This document shows, one piece after another, positions 11,650 to 23,772 of a stretch of DNA of 64,000 nucleotides. Below the pieces are notes generated by a model, which ran no database searches, was not told the DNA's origin, and worked only from the letters and a program-made list of their open reading frames with translations. The translations under genes were made by a program, and so were the position numbers. Numbering within the stretch: the stretch's first letter is position 1; every line of letters begins with the position of its first letter. The stretch comes from Artemisia argyi (Eukaryota; Streptophyta; Magnoliopsida; Asterales; Asteraceae): positions 113,146,949-113,210,948 of the forward strand of contig CM060696.1 in the NCBI GenBank assembly GCA_030686995.1, in the 5' to 3' direction.

Positions 11650-14600
11650 TGATGAGTGTGTAAATACTCATCATTTTTATCGTATCTGAACTGCCAAAAC
11701 ATTCAAAAACACTCAGAAATGCATCAAAATACAGATATTATCCCAAAAGTGTGTTTTATATGTTTTAGATGCAAAATGTTTAAAAACAAATGAAAAACGA
11801 ACAAAGTTTGCACAATTGGTGGTTTCAGTCCCTCAAGTTTCAAAATTTGACAAAACTAGTCCCTGGAAGTTTGAAATGAAAGAAAAGTCAACCCAAGGTT
11901 TTATAAAGTAAAAAATTATCAAATCGATCCTTGGGTGAAAACTTTGAGAAAATTACACAAATGGTCCATGGGGTTTTGAAATATAAAATATTATCAAATA
12001 TTGCCCTTGTAATATTCACATGTGTAAAAATTAGTCCTTGTTGCAACTCTTTAATATTGGCAGTTGTGGTCCTCAAAGTTTCAGCAGTTTGCAAATTTAG
12101 TCCTTGGGCTTAACATAACTACAAACCAAACGGACCATGCTTAATATTACTTCTCCCTTAATCCAAATTCCACCCAATCCAATCCACACCTTTTAATATC
12201 CAAGCCCATGTTTCCCTTGGCCTAAACCATAATCCAGCCCACCCATCACCCCCCATTTTAATATAACCGGTCAAACAAAACCCCTCCACCCTTTGACCCC
12301 GTATCCTCCACCTCACCCCCTACCTCCCTAGGCCTGCAACCCCAGCACCATCATCACAAACCGAACACCTTCTCCCCTGCAACACTCAAACCCCCCCCCC
12401 CTTGGTGCATCAAACAAACACTACCCTCCAAACTATCCTTCTGGCTTCAATAATCAAACAAAACGCCAAATTATATTTTGGCGCCAAGAATTTCAAAGGC
12501 CAAGATTGAATCTCATGATCCTGTGGTCCAAGTAGCAGCTGGGAAAGAGACAAATGAACCTCCCAAACCCTAATTTGAAGGCATAAAAGGAAGAGAGAAG
12601 TTGTGGAGCAGGGTGTGTTTTTACTTAGTACTTTTTAGACGTTTTCATGTAATTCTCATTTTTAAGTTGTAAACTTAGCTATAAATTGTACTTTCAATCT
12701 TTTCAGTGTAATTTTAACTTAATTTGATCAAGCAATTTCAGTTCTAAGCCCCATTTTAAGCTTATGTCAATTTATGTTGAAAATCTCAAACTCCATTCCT
12801 AGTGTTAAAAAGTGTTGTTTAGTAATTATTGAAGTTAGTTAAGGTTCCTGTAAGCTTTTCTAAGCTCATCCAACATGTTACTCAGCTTCTAACTTAAATA
12901 ACTTAAAATACAAAAACATAAAAAATAAGAAAATAAAAAAATTGCAAGAAGAAGCAGTGGAGCAGGATAAATCAACGATGGTCCTGGTCTAGAGCTTCAT
13001 GGGAAACATCAGGTTTGGTAATCTAGATCTTGGTCATTTGGTTTAGCATTGGGAGCACACTGTGAGCTTTAACTTTCATCTCTTTTGATTCTTAGTGTAA
13101 TAGTAGAGTAAAATTGCATGACTCATAGTTCTTAGCCATTAGAGTAATTTGTGTGTGTTGCTGTTTTATCTGAGTTAGTATAGCTTGTTAGATTTGTTAT
13201 AGTTCGGGTTTCACAATTTGGGTAACATTTCATCACATTGTATCTTAACTGCCATAAATTTGTATTCTTATGAATTGTGGATAAGTGTTGCTAAAAGGTG
13301 TATCTTTGTGCTCAAATAAGTCCCCTTAATCATAATAAGGCAGTATGAAGTGAAACCTTGGCCTAAATCACTTAAACTCTTTGAAAACCTTCAAAACAGC
13401 TTAAAATGGGGTGTTTGGCAAAGTGATGAAAACAGTTTGTAGTTTCACAAGATGAATTTGGTGCTTACATCTCATAATAAGTTAGTCAGCAGTGTTTGAG
13501 TCATAATTTTAGATGTTTAACCAAGAAAAAGTCAAATCTGTCTCAAGATCCTTTCTGTGAACAATTTGAGGAATCAGTGGTTAGATTCCTAGATATAGGT
13601 CAAATTTTGTTTAATCCAGTTTAATTAGGTCTCATATTAGCTTATTATTACATCAATAATCAATTCAGACCATTTGAAACTCATTAAAGTCAACAGAGGA
13701 GGAAGTTGCAAATAGTCAAAATTGCATGGTCAAGCAGAATTCCAAATCTCCAAGGATTTTTCATGAATTTTATGATAACTTTCAGTCCCTGAAACTTTCA
13801 CACAATGAAGTCTCCCAGCTAAGCTTTTTAAGTCCACAGTTGCCTCATTTTTTAGAATTTTTTTAGTAGCTTGTGTGAGCTTTGGAAAAGACCTGATTGG
13901 CATTGTTTGTGCCCTGCACCCAACATTTGTGCAAATTGACCCAATTACCATTGGCCATAGATTGCCTAGTTCTGGGTGGTTTGATGTGTTCTTTTCTGAT
14001 TTAGAAAGCTCAATAGGTAGGTGTTTAAACTTGTGCTTCAGTTTCCCCCCAACTGCTCATTTAAAGTGCTTATTTTGCCCTTAATTAGGCTCTTATTGAA
14101 CTGCTACTGCTGTTGTTTCACTCAGTCAACTGAGTTAGTTGAATTTTTTGTCCTTGTTTGATCCTCTTCTTTGATCCTGAGTTATTGCTTGTTGTTGTAT
14201 GTGTTGTTGTTATTGAGTGTGTAAAAGCTTGTTTAAGCTGATTAGCTTTTGTGGTGACTTGCATAAGTTGCTGAGTCTCAAGGTTCACCTTGGACTCCAT
14301 TTCTGACCTTCATTTCTTTAAGCTCATAGCTAACTTGTTAGTTGACCCTACAAGCTGTAACTTGGTTCATTTGAATGCCTACCACCCCTACTTCTTGGAT
14401 TAAGCATTGCTTTTGTTCCTTGATCAACCAGGTGGGGCCCCCAGTGGGCTGCAGTTGCCCTTCAGGGACTGTTTGGTTCTGTAACTATTGGACTAGCTTA
14501 TTTGCTTAATGTGACTTATTCAGTGTGTTCTCCTACATGATTTAGCTTATTTCTGGTTCATCTAAGTTGCTTGTAACTAGTTTACTCTCTGTGTTCATCT

Positions 14601-15574
14601 ATTAAGCTTATTGCTAGCTTGTTGATAACCAAAGTCTAATCTTAAGCCTTATAAGCTTGCTGATTTGCTTATTCATAAGCACAGGGCTTATTCCTGACCC
14701 CCAACCAAAGTTCCTTCACAAAACGTTCTTAATTTTAGTTGTAAAAGAGTTTTGTAAAAGAAAATTAAGAAAAAGACAAATAAATAAATTGGTAGCTTCT
14801 ATTTAAGCTATTTGGCTTATTTTTCTGCTTATTTATAAGCACTTCTCATTTTTAAATTTTTTTAGGCTCCTTATTAGTTAAAATAATTTTAGGAATTTTT
14901 CCTTGTTCATTTAGTATTTTTTTATAATTAATTTTAGTTTAAATTAATTAAATAATTAGTTTGAAATTAATAATAAATAATTTAAAAGTAGAAAAATTAG
15001 GTGTTCTATTTTAAAATTAGTTTTATAATATTTTAAGTTTTTCTAAATTTAATTTTCATTTTTCTAGTTAATTTTCATAATTAATTAATAATTACTGTAA
15101 TTTAGTTAATTAAAAAGTAATTAATTAATAGTAATTAATTAAATAGTGTAAAAATTATTTTTCTTTTTCTAAAAATTTTCTTAAGTCATTAGGATTGTAA
15201 AAATATAATTTTCACGTTCGTAGGACTTTATTTGCTCACGTTTCACTTTTTATTTTGCGCGTTCGCGTTATTTTTAACTCAAACGCGCGTTTTTAGGTTT
15301 ACTCACGTTTCTAGGTTATCTAATCATCAGTAATTGTTCCAATAGTGTTTCTAAGCCATTCTCAATCATAATCTCGTAGTTTAAATATAATAACCAAATT
15401 CCTGATCCTTCTGTTAAATCACCCGATCACTTTAAACGTTTTTAATTAGAATTGCTTACCTCGCTGGGACATAACGACCCGGGAATACCCTGTACTCCTT
15501 GGTTAGTTGGTTTTAGACGTTTGACTTGGTTGACCATCACCTGGTAAACTTAGTTGACCATTCAGAACCAATCA
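11650..15574 (+). repeat. 5' LTR of the Tat/Athila-lineage element
   Basis: It begins TGATGAGTGTG, ends ACCAATCA and is 3925 bp long. About 160-470 bp in is a run of loose repeats of the phrase 'agtcct(t/c)gg..tttga'. The middle (about 14000-14860) is rich in AAGCTTA words. About 100 bp before the end is a block containing GGGACATAACGACC that also occurs in the two related LTRs. A poly-C run lies at about 12391-12400. The short ORFs inside look like chance. Confidence 0.7.
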
Positions 15575-15579
15575 AAATT

Positions 15580-15597
15580 TGGCGCCGCTGCCGGGGA
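15580..15597 (+). other. Primer-binding site (tRNA-Asp type)
   Basis: TGGCGCCGCTGCCGGGGA differs by one base from the complement of a plant tRNA-Asp 3' end. It lies 5 nt after the LTR end ATCA at 15574. Confidence 0.85.
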
Positions 15598-16031
15598 GGT
15601 AGCTGCGTAATCAAAACGTTTTTTTAGAGATTAGTGGTTTTTCATTCGTCACTGAATAAACCCACCAACTTTTTGTAAATTTAAATCATAAAACAAAAAT
15701 ATCATTAACACTTTTCCTAAAGTGTTAACAACACCGAAAAAATCAAAAACAAACAAAACATATCGTTACGTTTTCTATATCGTGTTTCTTTTAAGGTGAT
15801 TCTTAAAGAGATACGATTTTGGTAAACGAAACGATACCAAAAATATTGTCCAAAAGGTTTTTTTACCCATACACCAAAAACCCAAAAATATTTTCTTTCT
15901 TATTTATACAAAATGTTTTTCAAAAACCAAAAAAAATTCACCTTTACCCTCCTACTTTTTTTGATTCTTCATCCCTTAACCCTCTATTATTTTGATTCTA
16001 ACTTCTTACGCTCCTCCTGTAATTGATTCGA

Positions 16032-17533
16032 ATGACATCTCTTGATGACGATTTCTTTGAACAAAGGGCCTTTGAGAGCAAAATTGAAAAACTTATGGCC
16101 TTGTCAAAAATGTCGAGATGTCGTGTTGATTATGATGGACCTTCGATTCCTATTCCCTCTCCGATGAGGGAAATGGGACAAGAAACCAGGTGACAAAGGA
16201 CCCTGTACTTCCCTCTGACGATGAAAGTGCTAAATACGTCCAACCTACAGTTTTCCAAAACTCTAAGCTCACAGTTGCTCCTAAACCTTCAAGAATCAAT
16301 CTTGACCTTTCACGATATAAGGTTATAAGGTCGTCAAGCAAACGTACAGAGCTTAGGGCAGTGACTGAAAAGAACGACTTACCTAATCTTCACGTTCACC
16401 AAGAACAAAAACCCGAGACCATAACGGAAGTGGTGGAAATTCCTAGCTCTAAGAGCACACTACTTGTCCCACCTCCAGATTTTATTCCTTGTGTTGGTTG
16501 TGGTGAGCCACATTTTGGTTTACCATGTCGTTGGTGTACATGTGAACAATGTGATAATGATATTCGAGACGGAAGTTGTTTGTTTTGTGGTTCGAGGAAT
16601 TCATTTGCTTATGATCCTAATCAGAACTCATTCAACAACTCTTCAAAATTTTCCAATTACCCATCACATTCATACGAGCAAGAATCATATTATCCAAGTC
16701 ACAATGGTGCTTCGTATCAAAATACACCAAACTTTTTGTGTGAATATTGTGGAGGTCCTCACCAAGGTTTTGATTGTCAAAATAATCAAAATTTTGGTTA
16801 TGACCAATATCCGTACAATTCACCAAACCAGACTCAACAATTTAACTGTTGTGAGTACTGTGGTGGCTCACACTACAGTTCTGATTGTCAATCGGGCAAC
16901 ATGCTTGTCTATGAGCAGTTTCCTGATAGCAATTATGACTCTAGCACATACGACTCACAGCCACATCAGTTTTACTGTTGTGAATACTGTGGAGGTCCTC
17001 ATTGCAGTTCTGATTGTCAAACAAAGAATCCATTTCCTTGTAACAATTATGATTATTCATCTCAAGACCAACCTCCACAGTACCAATTGACCCAAGCAAC
17101 TCCTCAATTCCCACTAGACCTTTGTCATGAGGTTCTTGAAGCATTTAAAAAATTTAAGGAGGGGTTGGCTACTACATCGTTTCAAGAATCTCGTGAAAAA
17201 TCAATGGCAGAATTACTTGCTGAAAAACGAGATGCTAGAAACGAAGTGAGCATGGAAGAATTACTTGCTGAGCAAAGAGCCGCTAAAATGCGTGCAAATC
17301 TTCGCTACGCTACTCTTTATGATGACGATGATGACAGTGATGATGATGATGATAACATTGTCATTATTCAAAAAGATTCATCAGTTGTAGTTCCTTCCAT
17401 TGAAATTCAGGGAGAAAATAATGTGACAAAGTCACTAGCCGTTGATCAAATGGAACTAGAAAATTCCATAACTACTAGTACTACTAAACTCCCTCAGTCT
17501 GTTGTTATCACACCCGAAGTTCACAACATCTAA
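16032..17533 (+). pseudogene. Retrotransposon leader protein with tandem short zinc knuckles, frameshifted and truncated
   Basis: The ATG at 16032 opens a 53-codon frame (MTSLDDDFFEQRAF..) that ends at TGA 16191-16193. The sequence continues in another frame from about 16190 for 447 codons, indicating a one-base shift. The protein has no Gag capsid domain. It carries four C-x2-C-x3-H-x4-C knuckles (CVGCGEPHFGLPC, CEYCGGPHQGFDC, CEYCGGSHYSSDC, CEYCGGPHCSSDC) and a Cys cluster CTCEQCDNDIRDGSCLFC, separated by N/Q/Y-rich linkers. A charged helical segment (two AELLAE-type repeats) and an Asp-rich run follow. I recognise this as the leader ORF of Asteraceae Tat-lineage elements. The last four codons come from the fused Athila-like LTR, so the true C-terminus is lost. 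Its biochemical role is unknown; RNA binding is inferred. Confidence 0.65.
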
Positions 17534-18203
17534 GCAAACACACAAGAGATCTAGCCTAGCATGTTAAATTCAAGACAAGCGTAAGATATATTCAAACAAC
17601 ACATAGACATATTGAATGAATTGAAAAGATACTTATCTCAATTGAACATGAAGGGTTTCAAAGGGTAAAAACCCTTGAAAGAGCAGTAAAATTCGTGCTA
17701 GGGTTTCTCCAAAGTTATACCCTTTAAAGTTACACACTAATGAATGAAAATTGCAAAACTATATATAGATTTTACAGGGTGAGGGCGTCAAGAAGGAATG
17801 TCTGACGCCGTCAACTCGCCGCCCATAATGAGATCGGATTGCCTAGATCCAGATTTGACGCCGTCATGTGTAATATCACTCTGGGCCGTCACCATATCTT
17901 GAACCTTGACGGCCATACATGACGCCGTCACGTTTTCTCTGGACCGTCACCACTTCCAACTCTTGACGCCGTCGTATGAAGCCTCTTGACGCCGTCAGGT
18001 ACTGTTCCCAGCAAGGAAAATTAAGACTTTGCCGTTTTCTTCACTTTTATGCTCCAAAACGTCCAAAATGCTTCCTTTTCCAGAATTCACTCCAAAAGTA
18101 CCTAAAATGACAAAAGGAACGATTTAGGGCAATATTTGATCAAATAAATTCAAATCCGGGGCTTAAATGACCCCCTAAAAACGGTTCATTTTTCGCCTCA
18201 TCA
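17519..18203 (-). repeat. 5' LTR of the Athila-like element, right fragment
   Basis: It matches 6046-6731 with about 16 substitutions and a few indels. It keeps the TATA box and the TGACG array, though some sites have changed. It ends GCCTCATCA and is followed by the TSD ATGCA. Confidence 0.8.
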
Positions 18204-18208
18204 ATGCA

Positions 18209-18764
18209 TATGCAGACATAACCACAACAACATCGTACCCACAACCAGACAGATACAAATGCGTAACCAAAGCAAGTTGTTAATGTCGGTATGCAACCCA
18301 AAACTAATCAAGAACTAAACGGATTATTCAAGACTTTAGCATTACCATCACCAACGCAAATCATAATCCATTACAAGTCGAACGATGCAAATACCAATAC
18401 AAAAATTAACGCAAATTCTGATACACCGATGAACGAAATTATTAACCGTTAAAACTCAAATCGCCAAAATAGGGAACTAACTAAACCATGCCCAAAGTGA
18501 GTACAAACTAAACAAAGATTACAAAACTGTTTCAAATTTATTTTCTATTTATCATAACCATGTTTTTGTGTCCAAAATAATAACATTGATTTTCTAACTT
18601 AAACAAGAAAAGTATGAATTAAATAGGCACTAGATCAGTAAGATAATTCCATTCATCTACAAAAATACTGCTATATTTATCTACAAATATTCATCCACAA
18701 AAATACTACAAAGTAATTAGATGTCACTGTAGGCTCGAATCACTAACTACTAACTTGCCGTTCA
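18209..18764. other. Intergenic spacer
   Basis: A/C-rich sequence like that left of 5317, then AT-rich sequence. No gene is seen. Confidence 0.4.

Positions 18765-18800
<36 letters not shown>
18765..18800. repeat. (AAT)n microsatellite
   Basis: Twelve AAT units. They adjoin the truncated Stowaway copy and appear to replace its left end. Confidence 0.9.
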
Positions 18801-18961
18801 TGATACAAAATATATGAATGGATTGTGTTTTAATTGTATTTTTCATTAGTATAATTTTCATTAAGTATTATATAGAACAAATAAAAATATTTACGATCAA
18901 AGTTGAACAAGAAAGACTTAAAAAAATCAAAGTGGACACTTAATATGGGACGGAAGGAGTA
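18801..18961. mobile_element. Truncated Stowaway-like MITE
   Basis: The right terminus GGGACGGAAGGAG followed by TA, and the interior, resemble 4269-4502. The left terminus is absent, replaced by the AAT repeat. Confidence 0.65.
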
Positions 18962-20107
18962 ATATAAATTTTCAAAACATATGGCTAGCTGCTACTTACT
19001 TGAATACAAAGATTCTCTAGCATATTAAACAATATTGTCGAGGAAGGGATTGTGTACACTACCAAGGAGTCAAGGACAGAATTCCATGCAAAATCCACGA
19101 AACCTATAACAAATTAAGCGATTGGACTGAGGACTCTAATACTATATAAAAATCATATAGAATACTGCAATGTATTTATTAAATTCAACTAACACGTTAC
19201 AATTGAGACAAAAATAAAAACAGGCAAAGGAAAATCATTAGTATTAAAAAATGATAGGAAACAACATGACAACAAAAGTAAGCAAAACCTCACCCTTCCA
19301 TACACTCGAAATAAAATCACATGATTCTCTTCTCAGTAACCGAAGCACCCTCGTTAAAAGGTCTTTGAAAAATAATCAAATTTTGCAACTTACTAAAAGG
19401 TTGCCTAGAAAGGCCACTGGGAATGAAATGAGGGGCGGGAGTCTTATAGAGTGTTCTCGAATATTACTTAAGGTAAGAAAATAAAAAAAAAATGAAAGAA
19501 AAAATATTGTGTTCTTCAGTATCACTTAAAGAGTAAAAGAAAAGGAAAAGTATGAAAAGTAAAGGTGATTTGTTGATTTTGAAGTAAAATGTTTCCTACT
19601 AATATTGGGTTGAAAATGTTTACTAGTAAAATGAGAATATTGTGTTAGGTGTCGTTTATTTTTTCAGGGGTTTTATGTCTCATCTGCAAATCATGTCTGC
19701 AGAAGAAGAGATATATCTATAGTCTTTATCCGCAAAGAAGAAATCATTTATTTTTTGTGCATTTGAAAGAAAATAGATAGGGTGTGTGTTGAAGAAATGA
19801 AAATAAATGAAATTTTATGTTTAATTTGTGAAGAGATAAGAAGTGAAAGTTTATGTTTAATTTTTGAAAATGCAAGAAGTGAAAAGAAGCACTTATGTCT
19901 GAAAAAAATGCACCCGCAGACAAAAAAGTGAAAATTGAAAGAAAAAAAAAATGATTCTTCTAAAAAAAATGATACCCTAGTTTTTATTTTTCTAAGATAT
20001 TAAATTTCAAAGTCAATTATGTGCAGTTTGTTACATATCAGTCCAAAAAGCTTACGGTGTTAGTTGGGTTATTGATTACTCTTTTTAAGTTTTATATAAT
20101 ATAGTAG
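18962..20107. other. Intergenic AT-rich DNA
   Basis: No coding sequence is supported. At 19645-19990, sequence with purine-rich GTGAAAAGAAG-type repeats may be a degraded MITE (..TCGTTTATTTTTTCAG..), but I could not find matching ends. Confidence 0.35.
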
Positions 20108-20266
20108 TGATTGGGAGACCTAAAAGATGTGCTTAAATTCATGCTTAACTATATGTGGCATCATCCTGATAGCTGTAGCCAGGGGATTTATTTTCTCACA
20201 AACCATTAGGATGATGCCATATATGTTTAGCATGAATTTAGGCAAACAAATTAGGTTTTCCAATCA
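20108..20266. repeat. Inverted-repeat hairpin (small MITE or small-RNA source)
   Basis: Two arms of about 62 nt (20108-20170 and 20204-20266) face each other. The inner part is nearly perfect: GTGGCATCATCCTGAT pairs with ATTAGGATGATGCCAT, and AATTCATGCTTAA with TTTAGCATGAATT. A loop of about 33 nt lies between them. The outer ends TGATTGG/CCAATCA are inverted. No ORF is present. The length suits a small MITE or a precursor of small RNAs. Confidence 0.6.
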
Positions 20267-20408
20267 TTTATCTATAGAATAATGAAGCAATCAACATTTC
20301 ATTAGAGATTTTCATTTATAAACATTTATATAAGATGTTTTCCAAAAACAAAACGCATAACAAAAACTAAATTTGTTTCATGTCTAAACCTCGTCTGTGC
20401 ATGAGGAT

Positions 20409-23400
20409 TAGGGCTGATCACCGCAGGTTCAAAACCGAACCGGACTGTAACACCCCCAAAATACCGCAGCGGAAGACTGTGTCACTGAGGGTGCTACTTC
20501 ATAATACAAAGTACAAGTTATAGAAAACGAACTCTAAATGAGACGTTTTGAAAAGTTACCATTTGATTAATGAATTCAAAGTTACAAACATGAGATTCCA
20601 AAGTATGATACATAAATGTATACAAAGTTTTGAATGGTAAATGATAAAAGCGTAAGTCTTCAGAATATGCAGCTTGACTCTAAGTTCCACGCACTAGCTA
20701 TCGCCTTACTAACCTGAGATAAACATGCTAAAGTGTCAACACAATGGTTGGTGAGTTCATAGAGTTTGTCTTAAAACAGTTGAAAAACCTATAAAGAATG
20801 TTCACATAGCAAAGGCATTGAGAATCCACTCAGTTACAAGTCCCGCCATAAGAGACTTGTAACCTGTGTGTTCACAACCCACTGCTACAATATAGTATGA
20901 TTAAGACATGTATAAGTTCATCAAAACAATTAAGCAATTAGTCGTGAGTCTACTCTTCATCTCCGAAGACCTCACGTTTATGATGTATCCAACATTCGCA
21001 AATGTTAGGATGTATCAATAGCCTCAATGGTCATCCAACAACTTAATTTGGAGCCACCGGAAGTCTCAATGGTCATCCAGCAACTTAATCTGGAGCCACT
21101 GGAAGTCTCACAATCAAGTATAATGCAATCATGTATATATGACATCAAGTATAATGCGATCAAGTATAAGACAATCAAGTATAAAACAATCAAGTATAAA
21201 TGTTTTGAGTATTTGTACAAGTAAGCAAGTAGTTGAGCATGTATCCCCCCTAAGAGTTAAAACAAGTATGAAAAGAGTAGGGGCTATGACTCACCTTAAG
21301 CTTATGTAATGAGAAATGAAAGTGGTAGTCGAATCATGAAAGTCTCTAAGAGCAGCCTATAATAGAACGTTGCGACTTAGGTTTGGAGTAACGTCTAAGA
21401 ATACGAAGAATTGCCCATATATGTCTTGCATAATGTTCATGATGTGGTACTTAGTATATAGTGTAAGTCTTTGAATATAAATTGTTTATGAAACATGTAT
21501 AGGTTGTACATCTCTTACTACCGTTCGGGCCGACATAATTCAGAAGTCATGGAGTAAACGTTCGAGGAGCCAGGACACTTTAATTCGTAAATCCACAACT
21601 CGTCTCGACGGCTTACTTAATGAACTCCTCACATGAGGCTCCCTACTATTGTAGTATTTGATAACATATATATAAGTTTTTGATCTTTAAAAGTTACATG
21701 GTCTTTAGCCGTGGCTTTGCCGTGATCTTGGTCATTGTTACCATGGTCTTGAGACTCAACCTTGGCTTTAGCCATGGTTGTGGTCTTGGCTTTAGGTCAT
21801 TAGACCTCTTGGTCTCATCTAATTATAACAATTATATAGTGACTTTGGTCTAAAAATGGGCTGTTAAGAATTTGAAGAAATTATCACTCGGAAAGCGTTT
21901 TCAGGGCTCGAGCTTCTTTATTCCTGAACGAAAACGTCGTTCCGGACAACTTTCGTGTTTTAACTTTTTGATGAATCGGACCAGAAGAGTGACTTTCAAA
22001 ATGGCAGAATGCAAAACAGTAGGGTATTGGCAGTTTCGGCGTTTTGGTTTCGCTAACTTCTTATGGCCATAACTTTTGACTCGTGTACTCGTTTTGGGTG
22101 ATTCAAATTGCTATGTTTTCCTTTTGAAGTCCTTTATAACAGTAAGTAAGTGTCAAATATCATAGTTATACTATTTTGGTCGTGGTTCTCCATAAAAATC
22201 ACTAGTTTGCTTGTTTACTTGTCATAAGTTAACATATATATACATAACTTGTTTTATCCATTTTTAAACATCATGAACACAATAACAAGAACATATATAG
22301 CATGAAAGGAAAACAAAGAGCATGAAAATGATAAATAAGCAAGGAGTATGTTAGGGTTTGCTTACAACTTTTGGCTTTCTAAAGAAAGGAAGTCAAGTAT
22401 AGAACTAGGACACTAAACTTAAGCTTGTAAACCCTTCACCATAACTCTTGTAACCCTTGCTAGCCTTGATATAACCCTTATGAAAACCCATTAACTTCAG
22501 CCCTAGTAACCTTGTGTAGCTCCTAATTCACCCATGGAATCACCAAATAAACTTAAGAACTAGGTAGAGAATACTAAGACATTGAACTTTGTAGTGTAAC
22601 TTGTAGTTTGAAGATCAAAGGATCATGGTGCTAGGTATTTATGTTGTGGCATTTTTGGTGATGAAGAAAGGAAGGGATTAGCTTGCTATTTATACTATGA
22701 ATGAGGAGGTTAGGAAGGTGGCTAGGAAAGTTACCTAAACTTGGTGACCAAGGTTAACTTGGCGCCAAAGTTGTATACATGTATACATCAAAGGAATCAA
22801 TGGTCTAGATCAAGCCACAAGTGTGAATCCCCCCCCCCTAGTGGCGGTTCATAAGCCTTGGGGAGCAAGTGTGGACTTTTGATGGTATTATCCTACTTAT
22901 GTAGCTAGTTTTGACTCCGTAAGTTGCTAACCGTAAGTTGTTAAGTCACGAAACGTAAAATCGGGTATCCTAAAAATATGAAACTTATAAATATGGTAGA
23001 ACTTATCAATATACTCCATAATAAAATATAAAATGAGTGGTAGGTTCTATCGGGTGCTAAAACCCTGCTAAAAACTGGAAACACGGGTCTAAAACGCGTA
23101 ATTCGCGTAAAACGCTGAACTGAAAAACGTAAAATTCCAAAACTTTTGGAATTGTCCTAAAATGAGAGAAAATCATATTTCTATTGTTTATAATGTTTTA
23201 TGGGCATATCGGGATGCTAGAATGACGTTTAAAACTAAAAGTAAATCTCGGACACGGCTTCGTGATTTTTGCAGAAATGATCTGACGAGTGTGAAATTCT
23301 CGGATTATCATTAAAATAGTTTAACTTACGAGAATATGAAATAAAAATTTTGGATATGAATAGTAAAAGTGAATAGTAAAAAATGAATAGTAAAAAGTGA

Positions 23401-23764
23401 ATAGTAAAAGTGAATAGTGAAATTTCGGGAATAAAAGTTAACCTGAAATTGCGAATTGTTACACGGACCGACGAAATCGACCGAACCAACAAAAACCGAA
23501 CTGGACCGACGGCCCGTCGGTTCGGTTTCGGTTCCGGTTTTTCATGAATTTCGGTTTCTGGTCGGTTCGGTCCGGTTCGGCCCAAAACCGACAAAAACAT
23601 GCCAAAATACACATGGGCCGACAAACCCGAACTGAACCGACGAAAACCGAACCGAACCGATGGCCCATCGGTTCGGTTTCGGTTCCGGTTTTTCATGAAT
23701 TTCGGTTTTCGGTTTTTTCGATTCGGGTCCGTTCAGGTCGGTTCTGACCCGATGCTCAGCCCTA
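20409..23764. mobile_element. hAT-type MITE split by a solo LTR
   Basis: The termini TAGGGCTGATCA and CAGCCCTA are flanked by a perfect 8-bp duplication ATGAGGAT (20401-20408 and 23765-23772). The native element is only about 330 bp, made mostly of CGGTTCGGTTTCGG-type repeats, and was split by the solo LTR at 20446-23463. It resembles the MITE at 3629-4133 in its end sequence, TSD length and internal repeat style. Confidence 0.8.
20446..23463 (-). mobile_element. Solo LTR of a Ty3/gypsy element (3.0 kb)
   Basis: The LTR starts TGTAACACCCCC and ends ATTGTTACA, with perfect 5-bp duplications CGGAC at 20441-20445 and 23464-23468. On the minus strand it has a TATA box (GTATAAATAG at 22686-22695) and ends ..GGGGGTGTTACA like other gypsy LTRs here, so I place it on the minus strand. 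There is no internal region, as expected after LTR-LTR recombination. Two near-identical short repeats occur at 21023-21110 (..CAATGGTCATCCA..CAACTTAAT..), with a run of ATCAAGTATAA units after them. A C-run is at 22830-22838. Confidence 0.8.
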
Positions 23765-23772
23765 ATGAGGAT

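Larger units (their letters stand above)
11650..17518 (+). mobile_element. Truncated Tat/Athila-lineage retrotransposon inserted in the Athila-like LTR
   Basis: It contains a 3.9-kb LTR (11650-15574), a primer-binding site and the beginning of an internal region with a leader ORF. It then stops abruptly where Athila-like LTR sequence resumes (about 17519). Its 3' part and 3' LTR are missing, and about 670 bp of the host LTR (equivalent to 5376-6045) are missing too. The insertion was therefore followed, or accompanied, by a deletion. Related LTRs occur at 42407-43528 and 48789-54199. Confidence 0.7.
5318..18203 (-). mobile_element. Athila-like LTR retrotransposon (gag, no pol), itself interrupted
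   Basis: The element lies on the minus strand. It is bounded by perfect 5-bp duplications, ATGCA at 5313-5317 and at 18204-18208. It has a 3' LTR (5318-6731), an internal region with a broken gag (9169-11424), a tRNA-Asp-type primer-binding site next to the other LTR, and a 5' LTR split into 11595-11649 and 17519-18203 by a later insertion. The LTR portions that can be compared (about 670 bp) differ at roughly 16 positions by hand count, so the insertion is fairly old. No reverse transcriptase, RNase H or integrase is visible between gag and the 3' LTR. The copy was therefore either non-autonomous or has lost pol. Confidence 0.8.

Noticed and set aside
16464..17090. 208-codon frame overlapping the zinc-knuckle leader ORF
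   Set aside because: It is an out-of-frame shadow. The Cys/His spacing is meaningful only in the other frame.
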